From positions 1 to 64,000 of the forward strand of contig NZ_NFUT01000003.1 in NCBI RefSeq assembly GCF_002127215.1: a stretch of 64,000 nucleotides of DNA. Reading direction: 5' to 3'. The notes beneath the pieces were generated by a model. The model made no database searches and was not told where the DNA came from. It saw only the letters and a program-made list of their open reading frames with translations. The position numbers and the translations under genes are program-made. The stretch comes from Hydrogenophaga sp. IBVHS2 (GTDB lineage: Bacteria; Pseudomonadota; Gammaproteobacteria; Burkholderiales; Burkholderiaceae_C). This document shows, piece by piece, positions 26,599 through 35,303 of the stretch (position 1 is its first letter; every line of letters starts with the position of its first letter).

Positions 26599-26674
26599 CT
26601 TCGACAGGCCCAGGGCGAACGGAGCCCTTCCCCATCCCCCTACCCGACACCCGTTCGGGCTGAGCCTGTCGAAG
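26599..26674. repeat. Inverted pair of a REP-like dispersed repeat
   Basis: Arm 1 (26599-26622) begins CTTCGACAGGCCCAGGGCG; arm 2 (26651-26674) is its near-perfect inverse, ending GAGCCTGTCGAAG. Twenty-eight bases separate them. Units with TTCGACAGGCTCAGCCCGAAC are frequent between genes of this bacterial group. The pair can form a long stem in the ribF-ileS transcript. Confidence 0.75.
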
Positions 26675-26694
26675 CCCCCACCGAGCCGCCCGCC

Positions 26695-29568
26695 ATGTCC
26701 GAGACGACCCCCAACCCCTACCCCGTCAACCTGCTGGAGACGCCCTTTCCCATGCGGGGCGATCTGCCCAAGCGCGAACCCGGCTGGGTGAAGGACTGGA
26801 ACGAAGGCGGCCTGTACCGCCGCCTGCGCGATGCCCGCCAGGGCGCGCCCCTGTTCGTTCTGCACGACGGGCCGCCGTATGCCAACGGCAAGCTGCACAT
26901 CGGGCACGCGCTGAACAAGGTGCTCAAGGACATGATCGTCAAGAGCAAGCAGCTCGCCGGCTTTGACGCGCAGTACATCCCCGGCTGGGACTGCCATGGC
27001 CTGCCGATCGAGAACGCCATCGAGAAGCTGCATGGCCGCAACCTCGGCCGTGACGACATGCAGGCCAAGAGCCGCGCCTACGCCACCGAGCAGATCGCCC
27101 AGCAGCGCGAGGACTTCAAGCGACTGGGCGTGCTGGGCGACTGGGAGCGCCCCTACCGCACCATGGACCCGGCCAACGAGGCCGGCCAGATCCGCGCCTT
27201 CAAGCGGGTCATCGAGCGCGGCTTCGTCTACCGCGGCCTCAAGCCGGTGTACTGGTGCTTCGACTGCGGCAGCTCGCTGGCCGAGTTCGAGATCGAATAC
27301 GCCGACAAGAAGAGCGACACGCTGGACGTGGCTTTCGAATCCGACAACCCGGCCGGTCTGGCCCGCGCCTTCGGCCTGAGCGCGCTGCCCGCCGGCAAGC
27401 CGGCCTTTGCCGTCATCTGGACCACCACCGCCTGGACCATTCCGGCCAACCAGGCGCTCAACGCCCACCCGGAGCTGGAATACGCGCTGGTCGACACACC
27501 GCGCGGCGTGCTGCTGCTGGGCGCCAGCCTGGTCGAGAAATGCCTGGAGCGTTACGGCATCGAAGGCACGGTCCTGGCCACCGCCCGGGGCGAGGCGCTG
27601 CGCGGCCAGGTGTTCCGCCATCCGCTGCACCACATCGACAGCGGCAGCGGCAAGTACAGCTACCGGCGCCTGTCGCCGCTGTTCCTGGCCGAGTATGTGA
27701 GCGACAGCGACGGCACCGGCATCGTGCATTCGTCCCCCGCCTATGGCGTGGACGACTTCAACAGCTGCGTGGCCCATGGCATGGCCTATGACGACATCCT
27801 CAACCCGGTGCAGGGGAACGGTGTCTACACCGACGAGCTGCCGCTGTTCGGCGGTCAGCACATCTGGAAGGCCTGCCCGGTCATCATCGAGACGCTGCGC
27901 GAGCATGGCCGCCTGATGGCCACCCAGGCCATCACCCACAGCTATCCGCACTGCTGGCGCCACAAGACGCCGGTGATCTACCGTGCCGCTGCCCAGTGGT
28001 TCATCCGCATGGACGAGGGCGAAGGCGTGTTCACCCGGGACAAGGCACCACGCACCCTGCGCCAGCTGGCCCTGGACGCCATCGACCAGACCGCCTTCTA
28101 CCCCGAGAACGGCCGCGCCCGTCTGCGCGACATGATCGCCAACCGACCGGACTGGTGCATCTCGCGCCAGCGCAGCTGGGGCGTGCCGGTGCCCTTCTTC
28201 CTGCACAAGGACAGCGGCGAGCTGCACCCGCGCACCCTGGAGATCCTCGACCAGGCTGCCGACATCGTCGAGAAAGGCGGCATCGAGGCCTGGAGCCGCG
28301 TGACCGCCGAGGACATCCTGGGTGCAGCGGACGCACCGAACTACACCAAGAGCACCGACATCCTGGAGGTGTGGTTCGACTCCGGTTCCACCTTCTGGCA
28401 TGTGCTGCGCGGCTCGCACGCCCAGGCCTATCCGAACGGCGCGGCCCATGCCCAGGGCCCCGAGGCCGACCTGTACCTCGAAGGCCACGACCAGCACCGC
28501 GGCTGGTTCCACAGCTCGCTGCTGCTGGGCTGCGCCCTGTTCGACCGGGCACCCTACAAGGGCCTGCTGACCCACGGCTTCGCCACCGACGGCCAGGGCC
28601 GCAAGATGAGCAAGAGCCTGGGCAACACGGTGGAGCCGCAGTCGGTCACCACCAAACTGGGCGCCGAGATCGTGCGGCTGTGGGTGGCCTCCACCGACTA
28701 TTCCGGCGACCTCAATATCGATGACAAGATCCTGGCCCGCGTGGTCGATGCCTACCGCCGCATCCGCAACACGCTGCGCTTCCTGCTGGCCAACCTGTCG
28801 GACTTCGACGCCGCCACCCACGCCGTGCCGCACGACCAGCTGCTGGAGATCGACCGCTACGCGCTGGCCCGTGCCGCGCAGTTCCAGGCGGAGGTGCGGG
28901 CGCACTTCGACCGCTACGAATTCCACCCGGTGGTCTCCAAGCTGCAGGTGTACTGCTCGGAAGACCTGGGCGCCTTCTACCTCGATGTGCTCAAGGACCG
29001 CCTCTACACCACCGCGCCCGACAGCCAGGCCCGCCGCAGCGCCCAGACCGCGCTGCACGCCATCACCCACGCCATGCTGCGCTGGATGGCCCCGTTCCTG
29101 AGCTTCACCGCCGAAGAGGCCTGGCCGGTGCTGGCCGGCTCGAAGAACCGGGGCTCGATCTTCTTCGAGACCTTTGCCGAGCTGCCTGCGGCCGACGAGG
29201 CGCTGCTGGCCAAATGGGCCCGCCTGCGCGAGATCCGCGACCTGGCCAACAAGGAAATCGAGACGGTTCGCACCGAAGGCCGCGTGGGCTCATCCCTGCA
29301 GGCGTTGCTGACGATCACTGCGCCGTCCGCCGATGCTGCTGTCCTGCGCTCGCTGGGCGACGATCTGCGCTTCGTGACCATCACCTCGGGCGCCACCGTG
29401 GTTGAAGGCGACGCACTGTCGGTGCAGGTCACCCCGGCCACCGCCGCCAAGTGCGAGCGCTGCTGGCACTACCGCGAGGACGTGGGTCACGACCCGGCGC
29501 ACGCCGGCATCTGTGGCCGCTGCACCAGCAACCTGTTCGGCGCGGGCGAAGCCCGGTCGGTGGCCTGA
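26695..29568 (+). CDS. ileS: Isoleucyl-tRNA synthetase
   Basis: A 957-aa class I synthetase. The HIGH motif is in [17 protein letters not shown], the CP1 editing domain has [13 protein letters not shown], and the KMSKS motif is in [13 protein letters not shown]. The C-terminal zinc site is [12 protein letters not shown]...CGRCTSN. The ATG at 26695 is the start; the upstream in-frame extension only translates the REP-like repeat. lspA starts at the last base of its stop codon. Confidence 0.97.
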   Translation: MSETTPNPYPVNLLETPFPMRGDLPKREPGWVKDWNEGGLYRRLRDARQGAPLFVLHDGPPYANGKLHIGHALNKVLKDMIVKSKQLAGFDAQYIPGWDCHGLPIENAIEKLHGRNLGRDDMQAKSRAYATEQIAQQREDFKRLGVLGDWERPYRTMDPANEAGQIRAFKRVIERGFVYRGLKPVYWCFDCGSSLAEFEIEYADKKSDTLDVAFESDNPAGLARAFGLSALPAGKPAFAVIWTTTAWTIPANQALNAHPELEYALVDTPRGVLLLGASLVEKCLERYGIEGTVLATARGEALRGQVFRHPLHHIDSGSGKYSYRRLSPLFLAEYVSDSDGTGIVHSSPAYGVDDFNSCVAHGMAYDDILNPVQGNGVYTDELPLFGGQHIWKACPVIIETLREHGRLMATQAITHSYPHCWRHKTPVIYRAAAQWFIRMDEGEGVFTRDKAPRTLRQLALDAIDQTAFYPENGRARLRDMIANRPDWCISRQRSWGVPVPFFLHKDSGELHPRTLEILDQAADIVEKGGIEAWSRVTAEDILGAADAPNYTKSTDILEVWFDSGSTFWHVLRGSHAQAYPNGAAHAQGPEADLYLEGHDQHRGWFHSSLLLGCALFDRAPYKGLLTHGFATDGQGRKMSKSLGNTVEPQSVTTKLGAEIVRLWVASTDYSGDLNIDDKILARVVDAYRRIRNTLRFLLANLSDFDAATHAVPHDQLLEIDRYALARAAQFQAEVRAHFDRYEFHPVVSKLQVYCSEDLGAFYLDVLKDRLYTTAPDSQARRSAQTALHAITHAMLRWMAPFLSFTAEEAWPVLAGSKNRGSIFFETFAELPAADEALLAKWARLREIRDLANKEIETVRTEGRVGSSLQALLTITAPSADAAVLRSLGDDLRFVTITSGATVVEGDALSVQVTPATAAKCERCWHYREDVGHDPAHAGICGRCTSNLFGAGEARSVA

Positions 29569-30089
29569 TGGCGCGCGGTGCGGTCAAAGGCGGCAACGCC
29601 GGCCTGTGGCCCTGGCTGGGTCTGGCCCTGGCCATCTTCCTGGCCGACCAGTTCACCAAGGTGCTGATCCTGGGTTACTACCAGCTCGGGGACAGCACCC
29701 GCATCACCTCGTTCTTCAATGTGGTGCGGGTCCACAACCACGGCGCGGCCTTCTCCTTCCTGGCCAGTGCCGGCGGCTGGCAGCGCTGGTTCTTCACCGC
29801 CATCGGCGTGGCGGCCACCGTCTTCATCGTGTGGATGCTGCGATCGCATCCGGGCCAGCGGCTGTTCGCCTTCGCGCTGTCGTGCATCCTGGGCGGTGCG
29901 GTGGGCAACGTGATCGACCGGCTGATCCACGGCTATGTGGTCGACTGGCTGGACTTCCACTTCGACTTCCTCTCGCCGCTGTTCCGGGGTGGTCATTTCC
30001 CGTCGTTCAACATCGCGGATGTGGCCATCACCATCGGTGCCATCGCGCTGATCCTGGACGAGATCCTGCGGGTGCGGCGCGGCCGCTGA
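29568..30089 (+). CDS. lspA: Signal peptidase II (prolipoprotein signal peptidase)
   Basis: A 173-aa inner-membrane aspartyl protease that removes lipoprotein signal peptides. Four hydrophobic segments are visible. The catalytic Asp residues lie in [11 protein letters not shown] and [11 protein letters not shown]. The [17 protein letters not shown] stretch is diagnostic. Its ATG overlaps the ileS stop by one base (TGATG), so the two are translationally coupled. Confidence 0.95.
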   Translation: MARGAVKGGNAGLWPWLGLALAIFLADQFTKVLILGYYQLGDSTRITSFFNVVRVHNHGAAFSFLASAGGWQRWFFTAIGVAATVFIVWMLRSHPGQRLFAFALSCILGGAVGNVIDRLIHGYVVDWLDFHFDFLSPLFRGGHFPSFNIADVAITIGAIALILDEILRVRRGR

Positions 30090-30193
30090 CATGGCGCTGG
30101 CGGGGTGCCTGTGCTACCCTGCCCCTCCCGCCGCGCGGCCAACGCAGCCGCACGGGGCCGCAACCCCGATTGACCCCAGCCAGGAGACACGCC

Positions 30194-31363
30194 ATGCCCG
30201 GCCTGCTGCCCGACGTCGACCCCGACGGCCTGTACGAGTTCTCGGTGGTCTACACCGACCGCGCCCTCAACCACATGTCGCAGCGCTTCCAGCGCGTGAT
30301 GACCGACATCGGACGCATGCTGAAGTCGGTGTACGGCGCGCATTCGGCGGTGCTGGTGCCGGGCAGCGGCACCTTCGGCATGGAGTCGGTGGCCCGCCAG
30401 TTCGCCACCGGCCGCCACGCGCTGGTGCTGCGCAACGGCTGGTTCAGCTACCGCTGGACCCAGATCTTCGACATGGGCGCCATTCCGGCCAGCCACACGG
30501 TGCTCAAGGCCCGGCGGGCCGATGGCCGCACCGATGCCCAGGCCCCCTGGGTTCCGGCCCCCATCGACGAGGTGGTGGCCACCATCGCCCGCGAAAAGCC
30601 GGCCGTGGTGTTCGCTCCGCATGTGGAAACCTCGGCCGGCATGATCCTGCCCGACGACTACCTGCGTGCCGTGGCCGATGCCACCCATGCGGCTGGCGGC
30701 CTGTTCGTGCTGGACTGCATCGCGTCGGGCGCCATGTGGGTGGACATGCGCACCACCGGTGTGGACGTGCTGATCAGCGCACCCCAGAAGGGCTGGAGCA
30801 GTTCCCCCTGCTGCGCCATGGTGATGCTCAGCGAACGCGCCCGGGCCGCCATCGACGCCACCCAGAGCACCACCTTCGCCATGGACCTGAAGAAGTGGCT
30901 GCAGATCATGGAGACCTACGAGGGCGGCGGCCACGCGTACCACACCACCCTGCCCACCGATGCATTGACCCGGCTGCAGCAGACCATGGCCGAGACCGAG
31001 GCCTATGGTTTCGAGCGGGTGCGCCAGGAGCAGATCGCCCTGGGTCGGGCGGTGCGGTCGCTGACCGAGCGCCATGGGTTTGCCAGCGTGGCGGCACCGG
31101 GCTTCCAGGCGCCGGGCGTGGTGGTGAGCCACACCACCGACGCCGACATCCAGTCCAGCAGGAAGTTTCTGGCCGTGGGCCTGCAGACCGCCGCCGGCGT
31201 GCCGCTGCAATGCGATGAGGGCCCGGACTTCCGGACCTTCCGCCTCGGCCTGTTCGGCCTGGACAAATGGCACGATGTGCCGGCCACGGTGCAGCGCCTC
31301 GAGAAGGCGCTGCAGCAGGTGGCTCCGGTGGCCGCACCCGCGGCCCAGGCCCAGCCGGCCTGA
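30194..31363 (+). CDS. Class V aminotransferase (alanine-glyoxylate / serine-pyruvate type)
   Basis: A 389-aa PLP enzyme. The Schiff-base Lys is in ISAPQKGWSSSPCCAMVML. The N-terminal half carries VLVPGSGTFGMESVARQF, the PLP-phosphate site, and VFAPHVETSAGMILPDDY. The best family match is the serine-glyoxylate or alanine-glyoxylate group. CAGGAGACACGCC precedes the ATG. It stands alone, convergent with the quinone oxidoreductase, so the physiological substrate is open. Confidence 0.82.
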   Translation: MPGLLPDVDPDGLYEFSVVYTDRALNHMSQRFQRVMTDIGRMLKSVYGAHSAVLVPGSGTFGMESVARQFATGRHALVLRNGWFSYRWTQIFDMGAIPASHTVLKARRADGRTDAQAPWVPAPIDEVVATIAREKPAVVFAPHVETSAGMILPDDYLRAVADATHAAGGLFVLDCIASGAMWVDMRTTGVDVLISAPQKGWSSSPCCAMVMLSERARAAIDATQSTTFAMDLKKWLQIMETYEGGGHAYHTTLPTDALTRLQQTMAETEAYGFERVRQEQIALGRAVRSLTERHGFASVAAPGFQAPGVVVSHTTDADIQSSRKFLAVGLQTAAGVPLQCDEGPDFRTFRLGLFGLDKWHDVPATVQRLEKALQQVAPVAAPAAQAQPA

Positions 31364-31379
31364 ACCTGCCGACGCTGCC

Positions 31380-32375
31380 TCAGGGCAGCAGCACGGTGCA
31401 GCCGGTGGTGCTGCGGGCTTCCAGCGATTCGTGGGCCTTGCGCACATCGGTCAGGGCAAAGCGCTGATCGATGCGGATGTTCACCGCCCCGCTGGTGACG
31501 GCCTGGAACAGGTCGTCGGCCATGGCCTGGGTGCGCTCGCGCGTGGTGATGTGCGAGAACAGGGTCTGGCGCGTGAGGTAGAGCGAACCCTTGGGGCCCA
31601 GGGCACCCGGTGCGAACGGCGCCACCGGGCCGCTGGCATTGCCGAAACTCACCATCAGGCCGAAGGGCACCAGACAGTCCAGCGACTTGTCGAAGGTGTC
31701 CTTGCCCACCGAGTCGTACACCACCTTCACGCCCTTGCCGCCGGTGATCTCCTTGACGCGGGCGGCGAAGTCCTCGGTACGGTAGTTGATGGCGTGGCTG
31801 GCGCCGTGCTCCAGGGCCAGCTGGCACTTGTCGTCGCTGCCGGCGGTGCCGATGAGCTTCAGGCCCAGCGCGCGCGCCCACTGGCAGGCGATCAGGCCCA
31901 CGCCGCCGGCAGCGGCGTGGAACAGCACGAAATCGCCGGCCTGCAGGCCTTCCACCGGCTTGCAGTGCTTGAGCAGGTACTGCGCGGTCAGGCCCTTGAG
32001 CATCATGGCCGCGCCGGTCTCGAAGCTGATCGCATCGGGCAGGCGGCACACGTTCATGGCCGGCATCACGCGCACGTCGCAATAGCTGCCCGGCGGGTTG
32101 GCCGCATAGGCCGCACGGTCGCCGACCTTCAGGTGCGTCACGCCCTCGCCCACCGCCTCGATCACGCCGGCGCCTTCCATGCCCAGGGCCAGCGGCAAGG
32201 CATTGGGGTACAGGCCGGTGCGCTGGTACACGTCGATGAAGTTCAGGCCGATGGCATGGTGGCGGATGCGCACCTGGCCGGGGCCGGGCTCGCCGACGGT
32301 CACCTGGTCGATGACGAGCTGCTCAGGGCCGCCGGTGGCATGGATGCGCACGGCACGGCTGGTGGTCTCGGGCAT
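31380..32375 (-). CDS. qor: NADPH:quinone reductase, zinc-independent MDR family
   Basis: A 331-aa protein of the Qor branch of medium-chain reductases. It has GLNFIDVYQRTGLYP, GMEGAGVIEAVG, the nucleotide-binding AAAGGVGLIACQWARALG and YDSVGKDTFDKSLDCL. The structural and catalytic zinc ligands of alcohol dehydrogenases are missing, as in Qor. GAGGAG precedes the ATG at 32375. It reduces quinones or enones with NADPH; the physiological target is not shown. Confidence 0.88.
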   Translation of the reverse strand: MPETTSRAVRIHATGGPEQLVIDQVTVGEPGPGQVRIRHHAIGLNFIDVYQRTGLYPNALPLALGMEGAGVIEAVGEGVTHLKVGDRAAYAANPPGSYCDVRVMPAMNVCRLPDAISFETGAAMMLKGLTAQYLLKHCKPVEGLQAGDFVLFHAAAGGVGLIACQWARALGLKLIGTAGSDDKCQLALEHGASHAINYRTEDFAARVKEITGGKGVKVVYDSVGKDTFDKSLDCLVPFGLMVSFGNASGPVAPFAPGALGPKGSLYLTRQTLFSHITTRERTQAMADDLFQAVTSGAVNIRIDQRFALTDVRKAHESLEARSTTGCTVLLP

Positions 32376-32520
32376 GGGGAATCTCCTCGTGTTGTGGGTG
32401 GCGGTTGCGGTCCGACGCATCGGGCGCAGCAAGGCGCTGCACGGCAGCGATGCTGCCACGATTCGCGCGGGGCGCCTGTGCGACAGCGTCGCATCCCTGA
32501 CTCCGGTCGGGGCATGAACC

Positions 32521-32538
32521 GGTTGCTACAGTGCAACC
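32521..32538. promoter_or_regulatory. GGTTGC-TACAGT-GCAACC inverted repeat around a -10 box
   Basis: Perfect 6-bp arms flank TACAGT, itself a 4-of-6 -10 hexamer, and end 1 nt before the ATG of the EamA gene. The element could be an operator on a leaderless promoter or a hairpin at the mRNA start. Confidence 0.4.
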
Positions 32539-32539
32539 C

Positions 32540-33469
32540 ATGTCGAATGTGCCTGCCTCGCGCCTGTCTGCCACCACCGTCCTGCTCTTGCTGATGCCGC
32601 CCCTCATGTGGGCCGGCAATGCGGTGGTGGGCCGGATGGTCAACGGCCTGGTGCCCCCCATCCTGCTCAACACGCTGCGCTGGTCGCTGGCCATCGTCAT
32701 CCTGCTGCCCCTGGCCGGCTGGGTGCTGCGGCCCGGGAGCGGCCTGTGGAGCCACTGGAAGCGATTTGCGCTGCTGGGCATGCTGGGCGTGGGCAGCTAC
32801 AACGCGCTGCAGTACCTGGCGCTCAAGACCTCGACGCCGGTGAACGTGACCCTGGTGGCCGCCAGCACGCCGGTGTGGATGCTGCTGCTGGGCCAGCTGC
32901 TGTATGGCGTGCCGGTGAGCGGGCGCGCCGCCCTGGGTGCGCTGCTGTCGCTGTGCGGCGTGATGGCGGTGCTCTCGCGCGGCGACATCCATGGCCTGCT
33001 GGCGGTGCGGCTGGTCCCGGGCGATGCCCTCATGCTGCTGGCCGCCATCCTGTGGGCCTGGTACAGCTGGCTGCTGGCCCGCCCCGCGCCCGGCAGCGAA
33101 CCGCCGGCCATCAAGGCCGACTGGGCCGCCTTCCTGATGGCCCAGATGGTCATGGGCGTGGCCTGGTCGGGCCTGATGTCGGCGGTGGAGTGGCAGCTGC
33201 TGCCGGCGGGGCCATCGCACATCCAGTGGGGCTGGCCGCTGGCCGCCGCCCTACTGTTCGTGACGCTGGGCCCGTCCCTGCTGGCCTACCGCTGCTGGGG
33301 TGCCGGCGTGGCACGGGTCGGTCCGGCCGTGGCCGGGTTCTTTGCCAACCTCACGCCGCTGTTTGCCGGCCTGATGTCGGCCACGCTGCTGGGCGAGCAT
33401 CCCCAGCCGTACCACGCACTGGGGTTTGCGCTCATCGTCGGCGGCATCGTGGTTAGCTCGCGGCGCTGA
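32540..33469 (+). CDS. EamA/DMT-family transporter
   Basis: A 309-aa inner-membrane protein with ten predicted helices in two EamA repeats (for example PPLMWAGNAVVGRMVNGLVPP and the second-half GPSLLAYRCWGAGVARVGPAVAGFFANLTPLFAGL). It probably exports metabolites or amino acids; the substrate is unknown. It starts at the ATG at 32540 without a Shine-Dalgarno, in the shadow of an inverted repeat. It is divergent from qor. Confidence 0.82.
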   Translation: MSNVPASRLSATTVLLLLMPPLMWAGNAVVGRMVNGLVPPILLNTLRWSLAIVILLPLAGWVLRPGSGLWSHWKRFALLGMLGVGSYNALQYLALKTSTPVNVTLVAASTPVWMLLLGQLLYGVPVSGRAALGALLSLCGVMAVLSRGDIHGLLAVRLVPGDALMLLAAILWAWYSWLLARPAPGSEPPAIKADWAAFLMAQMVMGVAWSGLMSAVEWQLLPAGPSHIQWGWPLAAALLFVTLGPSLLAYRCWGAGVARVGPAVAGFFANLTPLFAGLMSATLLGEHPQPYHALGFALIVGGIVVSSRR

Positions 33470-33490
33470 CCACGCCCACTTCACGCCCGG

Positions 33491-34288
33491 TCAGTAGGTG
33501 CCGGGGTACAGCCCGCCGTCGGGCAGGATGTTCTGGCCGTTGATGTAGCCGGCATGGCGGCTGCACAGGAAGGCGCAGATGGCACCGAACTCGTCGGGCG
33601 TGCCGAAGCGGCGGGCCGGCACCTGGGCCATCTGGGCCGCACGGACCTCGTCCACCGACTTGCCAGTCTTGGCGGCCGCGCCGGCCAGCGTGCCCTGCAG
33701 GCGGTCGGTGTCGAACTTGCCGGGCAGCAGGTTGTTGATGGTCACGCCCTGGGCGGCAATGCCGCTGCGGGCCACACCGGCCACGAAGCCGGTGAGGCCG
33801 CTGCGCGCGCCATTCGACAGACCCAGGATGTCGATGGGTGCCTTCACCGCGCTGCTGGTGATGTTGACGATGCGGCCGAAGCCGCGCGCGGCCATGCCAT
33901 CCACCGTGGCCTTGATCAGCTCGATGGGCGTGAGCATGTTGGCGTCCACCGCACGGATCCAGGCGTCGCGGTCCCAGGTCCGGAAGTCACCCGGCGGCGG
34001 GCCGCCGGCATTGGTGACCACGATGTCGAAGTCGGTGCCCGGCCCGCCCGGCACCGCAAACGCCGCCGCACGGCCCTCGGTGGTGGTGATGTCGGCCGCC
34101 ACCGGCAGCACCTTCACCCCCGGGCACTCGGCCTGCAGGGCGGCTGCCGCCGCGTTCAGGGCATCGGCACCGCGCGCCACCATCACCACGTTCACGCCTT
34201 CGGCGGCCAGCGCGCGGGCGCAACCCAGGCCCAGCCCCTTGCTGGCGCCACCCACCAGGGCCCAGCGGCCCGCAATACCCAGATCCAT
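33491..34288 (-). CDS. SDR-family oxidoreductase lacking the YxxxK catalytic pair
   Basis: A 265-aa Rossmann protein with the cofactor motif GGASKGLGLG and VTNAGGPPPG. Ser145/146 is present in NITSSAVKAP, but the expected Tyr and Lys are replaced by S158 and R162 (GLSNGARSG). The C-terminal region is normal. Many homologues in Burkholderiales share this GLSNGARSGLTGF version, so it is a stable subfamily and not a recent mutation, though its reaction is unclear. AGGAGA precedes the ATG. It is followed upstream by a second EamA transporter on the same strand, 30 nt away. Confidence 0.82.
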   Translation of the reverse strand: MDLGIAGRWALVGGASKGLGLGCARALAAEGVNVVMVARGADALNAAAAALQAECPGVKVLPVAADITTTEGRAAAFAVPGGPGTDFDIVVTNAGGPPPGDFRTWDRDAWIRAVDANMLTPIELIKATVDGMAARGFGRIVNITSSAVKAPIDILGLSNGARSGLTGFVAGVARSGIAAQGVTINNLLPGKFDTDRLQGTLAGAAAKTGKSVDEVRAAQMAQVPARRFGTPDEFGAICAFLCSRHAGYINGQNILPDGGLYPGTY

Positions 34289-34318
34289 GAAAGTCTCCTG
34301 AAATGAAAAACGACAGCT

Positions 34319-35272
34319 TCAGCGCCCCTGCGGGCTGCCGAAGCGGGTGACCAGAAACACGCCCGCCACCACCAGCACCGTGCCGGCAATGATCCAGGCG
34401 TTGAAGGGTTCGTCGAGGATGAGCACGCCCATGGCAATCGTCGACATCGGACCGATCATGCCGGTCTGCGCCGCCAGACCCGATCCGATGCGCTCGATCG
34501 CCATCATCACCATGATCACCGGCGCAAAGGTGCACAACGTGGCGTTGAGCACCGACAGCCAGATGACCTCGGGCGCCACCTCGGCCGCCGACAAGGGCCG
34601 CAGCAGCGCGAACTGTGCAATGCACAGCAGGCAGGCCACGCTGGTGGCCAGGCCCACCAGGCGCATGGAGCCCAGGCGCTGCACCAGTTCACCGCTGTAG
34701 AGCAGGTAGATGGCATAACTCACGGCGCTGGCAAACACCAGGGCGGTGCCCAGCACCGCGTCCGGTCCCTGAAAGCCCGCCTCGTGGCCGAACACCAGCA
34801 GCACGCCGGCATAACTCACCGCCATCGCCACCGCCTGCAGGCGCGAGACACGCCGGCGGTAGATCAGCCAGCCCAGCAGCAGGACCAGGGTGGGGTTGAG
34901 GTAGAGGATCAGCCGCTCCAGGCTGGCGCTGATGTACTGCAGCCCCCAGAAATCCAGAAAACTGGCCAGGTAGTAGCCGGTCACGCCCAGGCCCAGGATG
35001 CCCAGCCAGTCGCGCCGGGTCAGCGGCACCGGCTTCACGCCGCCTCGGGGCCGGCTGGCCCACCAGGCCAGGGCCAGGAACAGCGGCAGCGCAAACAGCA
35101 TGCGGTACATGATGAGCGTGACCGCGTCCACGCCATGGCGGTAGGCCAGCTTGACGATGATGGCCTTGCCCGAGAAGGCCATGCTGCCGGCCGCCGCCAG
35201 GATCAGGCCCGAGATGAGGTGCGGCGGGCGGTGGGAGGAAGAAGCCGGGGCGCCCGGCGCGGGGGAAGACAT
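34319..35272 (-). CDS. EamA/DMT-family transporter
   Basis: A 317-aa inner-membrane protein with ten predicted helices. Typical EamA features are GSMAFSGKAIIVKLAYRHGVDAVTLIMYRM in repeat 1 and MMAIERIGSGLAAQTGMIGPMSTIAMGVLILDEPF in repeat 2. The substrate is unknown. The SDR gene follows on the same strand after 30 nt. A GATAAT box ends 6 nt before the ATG, with no Shine-Dalgarno. Confidence 0.82.
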   Translation of the reverse strand: MSSPAPGAPASSSHRPPHLISGLILAAAGSMAFSGKAIIVKLAYRHGVDAVTLIMYRMLFALPLFLALAWWASRPRGGVKPVPLTRRDWLGILGLGVTGYYLASFLDFWGLQYISASLERLILYLNPTLVLLLGWLIYRRRVSRLQAVAMAVSYAGVLLVFGHEAGFQGPDAVLGTALVFASAVSYAIYLLYSGELVQRLGSMRLVGLATSVACLLCIAQFALLRPLSAAEVAPEVIWLSVLNATLCTFAPVIMVMMAIERIGSGLAAQTGMIGPMSTIAMGVLILDEPFNAWIIAGTVLVVAGVFLVTRFGSPQGR

Positions 35273-35278
35273 CCCCCG

Positions 35279-35284
35279 ATTATC
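35279..35284 (-). promoter_or_regulatory. Leaderless-type -10 box (GATAAT) of the EamA gene
   Basis: Minus-strand GATAAT, then six bases (CGGGGG), then ATG at 35272. Confidence 0.45.
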
Positions 35285-35303
35285 GGCACCTGCCGGATAC
35301 CCC

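Noticed and set aside
25373..26650. Long N-terminal extension of the HNH gene
   Set aside because: It is antisense to ribF; the AAGGAG/TTG start gives the expected family N-terminus.
26569..26694. In-frame upstream extension of ileS (VRAEPVEAP peptide)
   Set aside because: It is a translation of the dispersed repeat; IleRS begins at the ATG at 26695.
26584..29070. Long minus-strand open frame opposite ileS
   Set aside because: ileS is certain on the plus strand; the antisense frame is a composition artefact.
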